A stretch of DNA of 64,000 nt from Ectopseudomonas toyotomiensis (GTDB lineage: Bacteria; Pseudomonadota; Gammaproteobacteria; Pseudomonadales; Pseudomonadaceae), in contig NZ_FOXK01000008.1 of assembly GCF_900115695.1 (NCBI RefSeq), positions 124,001 through 188,000 on the forward strand. The letters run 5' to 3'. The position numbers and the translations under genes were made by a program. The notes beneath the pieces were generated by a model. The model saw only the letters and a program-made list of their open reading frames with translations. It was not told the DNA's origin and did no database searches. Position 1 is the first letter of the stretch, and each line of letters begins with the position of its first letter. This document shows positions 58,626 to 64,000 of the stretch, piece by piece.

Positions 58626-59492
58626 ATGCAGCACGCCAAGCACCCATACGTGATCAAGATCAGTTGCCCGGCCACATCCGGCATCGTCGCCGCCGTAACG
58701 TCCTTCCTCGCCGACCATGGTTGCTACATCAGCGAAATGGCGCAGTTCGACGACGAGGTCAGCGGTGCCTTCTTCATGCGCGCGGTATTCCGTTTCAACA
58801 GCGGGTTCCAGGGTGACATCCAGCAGATCCAGGACGGCTTCGTCGATGTCGCCGAGCGCTTCGAGATGGCCTGGGAGCTGTATGACGCCACCGAGCCGAT
58901 GCGCGTGCTGCTGATGGTCAGCAAGTACGACCATTGCCTGGCCGACCTGCTCTATCGCCACCAGAAGGGCGAGCTGCAGATGAAGATCACCGCCATCGTC
59001 TCCAACCACCTCGACCTGCGGCCAATGGCCGAGCGCGAGGGTATTCGCTTCATTTACCTGCCGGTGACCAAGGACACCAAGGCCCAGCAGGAAGCCGAGC
59101 TGCTGAAGATCGTCGACGAGACCAAGACCGAGCTGGTGGTGCTGGCGCGCTACATGCAGATTCTCTCCGACGACCTGTGCAAGCAGCTCTCTGGTCGTGC
59201 CATCAACATCCACCATTCCTTCCTGCCCGGCTTCAAGGGCGCCAAGCCCTATCACCAGGCCTACGACCGGGGCGTGAAGCTGATCGGCGCCACCGCGCAC
59301 TACGTCACCTCCGACCTCGACGAAGGCCCGATCATCGAACAGGAAGTGCAGCGCGTGGATCACAACTACACCCCCGATGCCCTGGTGGCGGTGGGGCGCG
59401 ACACCGAAACCGTGGCCCTGTCCAAGGCGGTCAAGTACCACCTCGAACACCGCGTGTTCCTCAACCACGACAAGACGGTGATCTTCCGATGA
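58626..59492 (+). CDS. purU: Formyltetrahydrofolate deformylase
   Basis: 288 residues: an N-terminal ACT domain (about 8-85; ISCPATSGIVAAVTSFLADHGCYISEMAQF) and a C-terminal formyltransferase-fold domain with INIHHSFLPGFKGAKPYHQAY and the later D in TSDLDEGPIIEQ. PurU hydrolyses 10-formyltetrahydrofolate to formate. In this cluster it disposes of C1 units from amine demethylation and frees tetrahydrofolate. AGAGGA precedes the ATG; it overlaps folD by four bases. Confidence 0.93.
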   Translation: MQHAKHPYVIKISCPATSGIVAAVTSFLADHGCYISEMAQFDDEVSGAFFMRAVFRFNSGFQGDIQQIQDGFVDVAERFEMAWELYDATEPMRVLLMVSKYDHCLADLLYRHQKGELQMKITAIVSNHLDLRPMAEREGIRFIYLPVTKDTKAQQEAELLKIVDETKTELVVLARYMQILSDDLCKQLSGRAINIHHSFLPGFKGAKPYHQAYDRGVKLIGATAHYVTSDLDEGPIIEQEVQRVDHNYTPDALVAVGRDTETVALSKAVKYHLEHRVFLNHDKTVIFR

Positions 59493-60364
59493 GCGCGCAA
59501 CTGATCGACGGCAAGGCCACCGCCGCGCGCGTGCTCGCCGAAGTTGCCGCTGACGTGGCCGTGCTCAAGGCCAAAGGCATCGAGCCGGCGCTGGCCGTGG
59601 TGCTGGTCGGCAATGACCCGGCCAGCCAGGTCTACGTGCGCAACAAGGTGCTGCGCGCGGGCGAAGTGGGCATCCGCTCGCTGGAATACCGCCTGAGCGC
59701 TGACGCCAGCGCCGAAGCTGTGCTGGAAGTGGTGGCCGCGCTCAATGCCGACGCATCGGTCAACGGCATTCTGGTGCAGTTGCCACTGCCGGTGCATATC
59801 GATGAAACCCGCGTGCTGCAGGCCATCGACCCGGCCAAGGACGTCGACGGCTTCCACAGCGAGAACGTCGGTGGCCTCAGCCAGGGCCGCCCGGTGCTCA
59901 CGCCCTGCACCCCGGCCGGCTGCATGCGCCTGCTACGCGACACCCTCGGCGACCTGTCCGGCAAGCATGCTGTGGTGGTCGGCCGCTCGAACATCGTCGG
60001 CAAGCCGATGGCGGCGCTACTGCTGGCCGCCAACTGCAGCGTCACCGTGTTGCATTCGCGCAGCGTCAAGCCGGAGAAGCTCTGCGGCCAGGCCGACATC
60101 GTCGTCGCCGCCGTCGGTCGCCCACGGATGATCGGCGCCGACTGGATCAAACCCGGCGCGGTGGTGATCGACGTCGGCATCAACCGCATCGACGAGGACG
60201 GCCGCTCGCGCCTGGTCGGCGACGTCGACTTCGACGCGGTGCGGGAGGTGGCCTCGGCCATCACCCCGGTGCCCGGCGGCGTCGGCCCGATGACCATCGC
60301 CCTGCTGATGCAAAACACAGTCACTGCCGCCCGCCAGCAACATGGCCTGACGGCCCAGGAGTAA
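59489..60364 (+). CDS. folD: Methylenetetrahydrofolate dehydrogenase/cyclohydrolase
   Basis: 291 residues. The catalytic Lys is in QVYVRNKVL, the folate-binding ILVQLPLPVHID and the NADP loop VVVGRSNIVGKPMAALL and TPVPGGVGPMTIALLMQNT close the match. FolD takes 5,10-methylene- to 10-formyl-tetrahydrofolate, between N-methylglutamate dehydrogenase and PurU. This is probably a cluster-dedicated second copy. Start overlaps the purU stop (ATGA); mgdA follows after five bases. Confidence 0.95.
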   Translation: MSAQLIDGKATAARVLAEVAADVAVLKAKGIEPALAVVLVGNDPASQVYVRNKVLRAGEVGIRSLEYRLSADASAEAVLEVVAALNADASVNGILVQLPLPVHIDETRVLQAIDPAKDVDGFHSENVGGLSQGRPVLTPCTPAGCMRLLRDTLGDLSGKHAVVVGRSNIVGKPMAALLLAANCSVTVLHSRSVKPEKLCGQADIVVAAVGRPRMIGADWIKPGAVVIDVGINRIDEDGRSRLVGDVDFDAVREVASAITPVPGGVGPMTIALLMQNTVTAARQQHGLTAQE

Positions 60365-60369
60365 CCGCA

Positions 60370-61608
60370 ATGCCCCTTGCCCTGCTCAAGTACGGCCTGT
60401 CCTCGGAATACCCCGTGGAGGTCGACCTGCCTGCGCCGAAGGAACTCAAACCAGCGTACGACGTGGTCATCATCGGTGGTGGCGGCCATGGCCTGGCCAC
60501 CGCCTATTACCTAGCCAAGTACCACGGCGTGACCAACGTCGCGGTGCTGGAGAAGTCCTACCTCGGCGGTGGCAATACCGCGCGCAACACGGCGGTGATC
60601 CGCTCCAACTACCTCACCAGCGAAGGCGTGCGCTTCTATGCCGAGTCGGTGCGGATGTTCAAGGAGCTGTCCAACGAGTTCGACTTCAACATCATGTATT
60701 CCGAGCGTGGCCAGCTCACCCTGGCGCACACCGACGCCACCGTGCGCGCCTTCCGCCAGCGCGCCGAGGTGAACAAGCACTTCGGCGGCCGCACCGAGAT
60801 GATCGACCGCCAGCAGATCCGCGAGCTGGTGCCTTGCCTGAACCTCGACCCCGGCCACCTGCCGGTGCTCGCCGGCCTCTGGCACATCGACGGCGCCACC
60901 GCGCGCCACGACGCCGTGGCCTGGGGCTACGCCAAGCAGGCGGCCAAGCGCGGCGTGGAAATCCACCAGCTCACCGAGGTGCAGGACTTCGTCGTCGAGA
61001 ACGGTCGCGTCACCACCGTGCGCACCAACCGTGGCGACGTGCGCTGCGGCTGCGTGGTGCAGGCGGTGGCCGGCGCCAGCTCGTTGCTGATGAACAAGCT
61101 GAACATCAAGGCGCCGATCCACACCTACCCGCTGCAGGCCATGGTCACCCAGCCGTTCAAGCCCTTCCTCGACCCGTTGGTGAGTTCCTCGGCGCTGCAC
61201 TGCTACGTGCAGCAGACCAGCCGTGGCGAGATCGTCTTCGGTGGTGGCTCTGACCCCTACCCGCTGTACAACACGCGCTCCACCCTTGACCTCAAGGAAA
61301 GCCTGCTGGCCCACGCCATCGAGATGTTCCCCTTCATGGCCGGCGCCAAGCTGATGCGCCAGTGGGCCGGCAGTACCGACATGACCCCGGACTACAGCCC
61401 GATCATGGGTCAGTCGCCGCTGGACAACTACTACCTCGACGCCGGCTGGGGCACGTGGGGCTTCAAGGCCACGCCGATCTGCGGCTGGACCATGGCCGAG
61501 CTGGTCGCCACCGGCAAGACCCCGGCCCTGATCAAACCCTTCGCCCTCGAGCGCTTCTCGACCTTCCGCCAGGTCAACGAGATGGGCGCCACGGCGGCGA
61601 GCCACTGA
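60370..61608 (+). CDS. mgdA: N-methylglutamate dehydrogenase subunit A (SoxB-like)
   Basis: 412 residues like the beta subunit of heterotetrameric sarcosine oxidase: FAD motif VVIIGGGGHGLATAYYLAKYHG, LEKSYLGGGNTARNTAVIRSNY (covalent-flavin region), and STDMTPDYSPIMGQSPLDNYYLDAGWGTWGFKATP. In the methylamine context, and with the mgs genes nearby, it is best read as MgdA, oxidising N-methylglutamate to glutamate and methylene-tetrahydrofolate. Alternative: true sarcosine oxidase. Co-transcribed with purU-folD. Confidence 0.9.
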   Translation: MPLALLKYGLSSEYPVEVDLPAPKELKPAYDVVIIGGGGHGLATAYYLAKYHGVTNVAVLEKSYLGGGNTARNTAVIRSNYLTSEGVRFYAESVRMFKELSNEFDFNIMYSERGQLTLAHTDATVRAFRQRAEVNKHFGGRTEMIDRQQIRELVPCLNLDPGHLPVLAGLWHIDGATARHDAVAWGYAKQAAKRGVEIHQLTEVQDFVVENGRVTTVRTNRGDVRCGCVVQAVAGASSLLMNKLNIKAPIHTYPLQAMVTQPFKPFLDPLVSSSALHCYVQQTSRGEIVFGGGSDPYPLYNTRSTLDLKESLLAHAIEMFPFMAGAKLMRQWAGSTDMTPDYSPIMGQSPLDNYYLDAGWGTWGFKATPICGWTMAELVATGKTPALIKPFALERFSTFRQVNEMGATAASH

Positions 61609-61615
61609 ATGAACT

Positions 61616-61759
61616 CCCCTCTCCCGCTTGCGGGAGAGGGGATGGGGGAGAGGGCTGCTTGACTCAAAGCGTCCTCTACCCAGCCCTCTCCCTGCCCTTG
61701 AGCAAAGAGCATGGGAGAGGGAGCAGATCGAAGCTCGGGTGGCGTTCCGACGCCACCCG
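61616..61759. repeat. Palindromic repeats between mgdA and mgdB
   Basis: Three hairpins in the 180-base gap: CCCCTCTCCCGC/GCGGGAGAGGGG (61616-61641), GGGAGAGGGCTG/CAGCCCTCTCCC (61646-61692) and CGGGTGGCGT/ACGCCACCCG (61736-61759). They look like extragenic palindromes inserted in an otherwise tight operon. Confidence 0.6.
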
Positions 61760-61788
61760 CTACGCAAGCTGAATGACTGGGGATCACC

Positions 61789-62097
61789 ATGAAGATCATG
61801 CCCTGCCCGCTCAACGGGCCCCGCAACATCAACGAATTCACCTACGGCGGCGAACTCAAGCGCATGCCCGATCCGAACACCTGCTCGGACGCCGAATGGG
61901 CCGACTACGTGTTCAACAGCGAAAACCGCGCCGGCGTCGTCACCGAGTGGTGGATGCACAACGCCTCCAGCTACTGGTTCCTGGCCGAACGCCACACCGT
62001 CAGCGACGAGATCCTGCGCACCTTCGACCCCAAGGAACTGTTCGACCGCCGCGTCGACTTCGCCGCACCTGCCCAACCCCAGGAGGTGAGCGCATGA
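61789..62097 (+). CDS. mgdB: N-methylglutamate dehydrogenase subunit B (SoxD-like)
   Basis: 102 residues of the sarcosine oxidase delta family: MPCPLNGPRNINEFTYGGELKRMPDP, SDAEWADYVFNSENRAGVVTEWWMHNASSYWF. In known members three Cys and a His hold zinc; here only CPLNGPR and TCSD cysteines are obvious, as in other MgdB proteins. Small structural subunit. Overlaps mgdC by four bases. Confidence 0.88.
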   Translation: MKIMPCPLNGPRNINEFTYGGELKRMPDPNTCSDAEWADYVFNSENRAGVVTEWWMHNASSYWFLAERHTVSDEILRTFDPKELFDRRVDFAAPAQPQEVSA

Positions 62098-64000
62098 GCG
62101 CCGCTGCCCGCCTGCCGGCCCCGCTGGGCCTGCTGATCGACCGCAACCGCCCCGTCAGTTTCGACTTCGAGGGCACCACCTACCAGGGCCTGGCCGGCGA
62201 CAGCATCGCCAGCGCCCTGCTGGCCAACCAGCGCTGGCTGCTGTCGCGCTCGTTCAAGTACCACCGCCCGCGCGGCCCGCTGTCGATGGCCGGGCAGGAT
62301 GCCAACACCCTGGTGCAACTGCCGGACGAGCCCAACGTGCTGGCCGACATGCAGCCGCTGTCTGGCGGCCTGCAAGTCAGCGCGCAGAACTATAACGGCA
62401 GCCTGGACAAGGATCGCGACGCCCTGCTCGGGCACTTCTCCAAGTTCATGCCGGTGGGCTTCTACTACCGCTCCTTCTACAAGCCCAAGGGCATGTGGAA
62501 GGTCTGGGAACCCTTGATCCGCAAGAAAGCCGGCCTCGGCGTGCTCAACCTCAAGCTACAACCGCAGTACCACGACAAGGCCTTCCTGTTCACCGACCTC
62601 GCGGTGATCGGCGCCGGCCCTGCCGGCTTGTGCGCGGCGCTGACCGCAGCCAACGCCGGGGCCAAGGTGCTGCTGATCGAACAGCAGAATTATCTGGGCG
62701 GCGCGCTGACCTGGGCGCGCTTCGACGTCGAAGGCAAGCGTGCCACCGAGCTGCGCGCCGAGCTGTTGGCCGCCGTCGAAGGCCACGCCAATATCCGCAT
62801 CCTCAAGGACGCCACCTGCAACGCCTGGTTCACCGATCACTACCTGCCAGTGATCCAGGGCAATCGCATGTACAAGGTGCGCGCCCGCCAGTGCATCAAT
62901 GCCGCTGGCGCCTTCGACCAGCCGGTGGTGTTCCGCAACAACGACCTGCCCGGCGTGCTGCTGACCAGCGCCGCGCAGCGCCTGATCAAGCTCTACGCGG
63001 TCAAGCCGGGCCAACGCGCCGTGGTGCTGACCGGAAACGACGACAGCTACCTGGCCGCCCTCGACCTGCTCGATGCCGGTGTCGAGGTCGCCGCCCTGGT
63101 GGACATGCGCGAGCGCGCCGCTGACGGCAGCCTGGCCACCGCCCTGCAAACCCGTGGCGTTGCCTGCCATGCCAGCAGCACGGTGTACGAAGCGCTGGGC
63201 GACAAGCACCTGCACGCCGTGGACGTGCGCCGCATCACCGCCCAGGGTGAGGTTGCCGCGAGCGGCCTGCGCATCGACTGCGACCTGCTGTGCATGTCCG
63301 CCGGCTACATGCCGGTGTACCAGTTGCTGTGCCAGGCCGGCGGCAAGCTGGACTACGACGACGCCAGTGCCTGTTTCAGCCTGTCCGGCCTGCCAAGCGG
63401 GCTGCAGGTGGTCGGTTCGGTCAACGGTCGCAATGCCCTCGACGCGCTGCTCATCGATGCCGCCAACGGCGCCCTGCGCGCACTGGCCGCCCTTGGCCTG
63501 GAAGCCAGTCAGCCACTGCGCGAGCTGCCAGCCGAGCCACGGGTCAACTTCCCCTGGCCGATCTTCCCACACCCGAAAGGCAAGGATTTCGTCGACTTCG
63601 ACGAAGACCTGCAGGTGCGTGACATCGTCAACGCCACCCGCATCGGCTACCGCGACGTGCAACTGGTCAAACGCTTCTCCACCGTCGGCATGGGCCCCTC
63701 GCAGGGCCGCCACTCGGCGCTGCCCACCGCACGTCTGGTCGCTCAGGCCACGGGCCGCAGCGTCAGCGAAACCGGGGTGACCACCGCGCGCCCGCCGTTC
63801 AGCCCGGAAACCCTGGCGCAGGTTGCTGGGCGTGGCTTCGATCCGTATCGGCAAACCGCCATGCACGCACGCCATCTGGAGCTGGGGGCGAAGATGATGC
63901 CCGCCGGCATCTGGCAGCGCCCAGCCTACTACGGCAAGCCGGAAGAACGCGAAGCCTGCATGCAGGCCGAGGCGCGCCAGGTGCGTGAGAAGGTCGGCCT
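62094..64000 (+). CDS. mgdC: N-methylglutamate dehydrogenase subunit C (SoxA-like), partial
   Basis: 635 codons are present; the gene runs off the right edge. N-terminal 2Fe-2S-like/hydrogen-cyanide-synthase-type part (LLIDRNRPVSFDFEGTTYQGLAGDSIASALLANQRWLLSRSFKYHRPRGPLSMAG), then FAD/NAD domain with LAVIGAGPAGLCAALTAANAG, then the start of a C-terminal GcvT-like folate part (ETGVTTARPPFSPETL). The alpha subunit passes the methyl group to tetrahydrofolate. mgdD (gamma) would be expected just beyond the window. Confidence 0.92.
   Translation, partial: MSAAARLPAPLGLLIDRNRPVSFDFEGTTYQGLAGDSIASALLANQRWLLSRSFKYHRPRGPLSMAGQDANTLVQLPDEPNVLADMQPLSGGLQVSAQNYNGSLDKDRDALLGHFSKFMPVGFYYRSFYKPKGMWKVWEPLIRKKAGLGVLNLKLQPQYHDKAFLFTDLAVIGAGPAGLCAALTAANAGAKVLLIEQQNYLGGALTWARFDVEGKRATELRAELLAAVEGHANIRILKDATCNAWFTDHYLPVIQGNRMYKVRARQCINAAGAFDQPVVFRNNDLPGVLLTSAAQRLIKLYAVKPGQRAVVLTGNDDSYLAALDLLDAGVEVAALVDMRERAADGSLATALQTRGVACHASSTVYEALGDKHLHAVDVRRITAQGEVAASGLRIDCDLLCMSAGYMPVYQLLCQAGGKLDYDDASACFSLSGLPSGLQVVGSVNGRNALDALLIDAANGALRALAALGLEASQPLRELPAEPRVNFPWPIFPHPKGKDFVDFDEDLQVRDIVNATRIGYRDVQLVKRFSTVGMGPSQGRHSALPTARLVAQATGRSVSETGVTTARPPFSPETLAQVAGRGFDPYRQTAMHARHLELGAKMMPAGIWQRPAYYGKPEEREACMQAEARQVREKVG

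Noticed and set aside
1..64000. CRISPR array, prophage, insertion sequence, tRNA or rRNA
   Set aside because: No regularly spaced direct repeats, transposase, integrase or phage structural genes, and no tRNA-like or rRNA sequence seen on reading.

Overview
The window is GC-rich, densely packed bacterial chromosome. Gene content and order suggest a Pseudomonas of the P. mendocina / P. oleovorans type (Ectopseudomonas). This rests on recalled families and synteny, not on a search. The block at 1.9-6.8 kb (enoyl-CoA hydratase, ferredoxin reductase, GGDEF protein, class I fumarase next to pyruvate kinase) and the blocks at 20-25 kb and 28.5-30.2 kb follow the order I remember from P. aeruginosa. 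There is no phage, transposase, CRISPR array, tRNA or rRNA.

Layout. 0-12 kb is housekeeping and small metabolism: the end of pyk, a YcaC-type hydrolase with a divergent LysR regulator, the fumarase block, D-serine dehydratase, a DUF1028 protein, and an overlapping GNAT / C-N hydrolase / AFG1-type ATPase operon. 12.3-18.7 kb is a tightly overlapping cassette: thermostable-hemolysin-family protein, acyl-adenylating ligase, heme-oxygenase-fold putative iron enzyme, short-chain dehydrogenase. An exported TPR protein and an OmpR-type two-component pair follow; the product is unknown. 19-24.8 kb holds a DJ-1 protein, dehydrogenase, class II aldolase, a MEST-like alpha/beta hydrolase, a Tat-exported protein, cupin and flavodoxin. 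24.9-30.2 kb looks like a light-response region: a short LOV photoreceptor, a PilZ-like protein, a class II LitR-type MerR regulator, a DCC-family protein, and folM-folE-folX (tetrahydromonapterin synthesis). TGTACA-type hexamers phased at 18 bp lie before folM.

33-64 kb is mostly a methylated-amine catabolic region. Tmm oxidises trimethylamine to TMAO and Tdm splits TMAO to dimethylamine and formaldehyde. The dmm operon (DmmA-like protein, flavin/2Fe-2S reductase, DUF3445 heme N-demethylase, GcvT-like protein) takes dimethylamine to methylamine. GmaS and MgsABC convert methylamine to gamma-glutamylmethylamide and then N-methylglutamate. MgdABC (cut by the window end) releases the methyl group onto tetrahydrofolate, and FolD and PurU turn that C1 unit into formate. 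An Amt transporter with a 59-residue membrane companion, an aldehyde dehydrogenase, an SMR exporter, a glutamine-amidotransferase-like protein, a soluble chemoreceptor and a cytosolic NarX/NarL-like pair are interspersed.

The most interesting regulatory signal is a 15-bp dyad, WTTC-N7-GAAW, repeated in tandem exactly 20 bp apart. It occurs upstream of tmm, the dmm operon, gmaS-mgsABC and the XRE-cupin regulator, more weakly upstream of purU-folD-mgd, and once at amt. At amt, dmm and gmaS it sits immediately downstream of a sequence with the sigma-54 GG-N10-GC signature. This suggests nitrogen-controlled promoters with a pathway-specific operator, probably read by the XRE-cupin protein at 54 kb.
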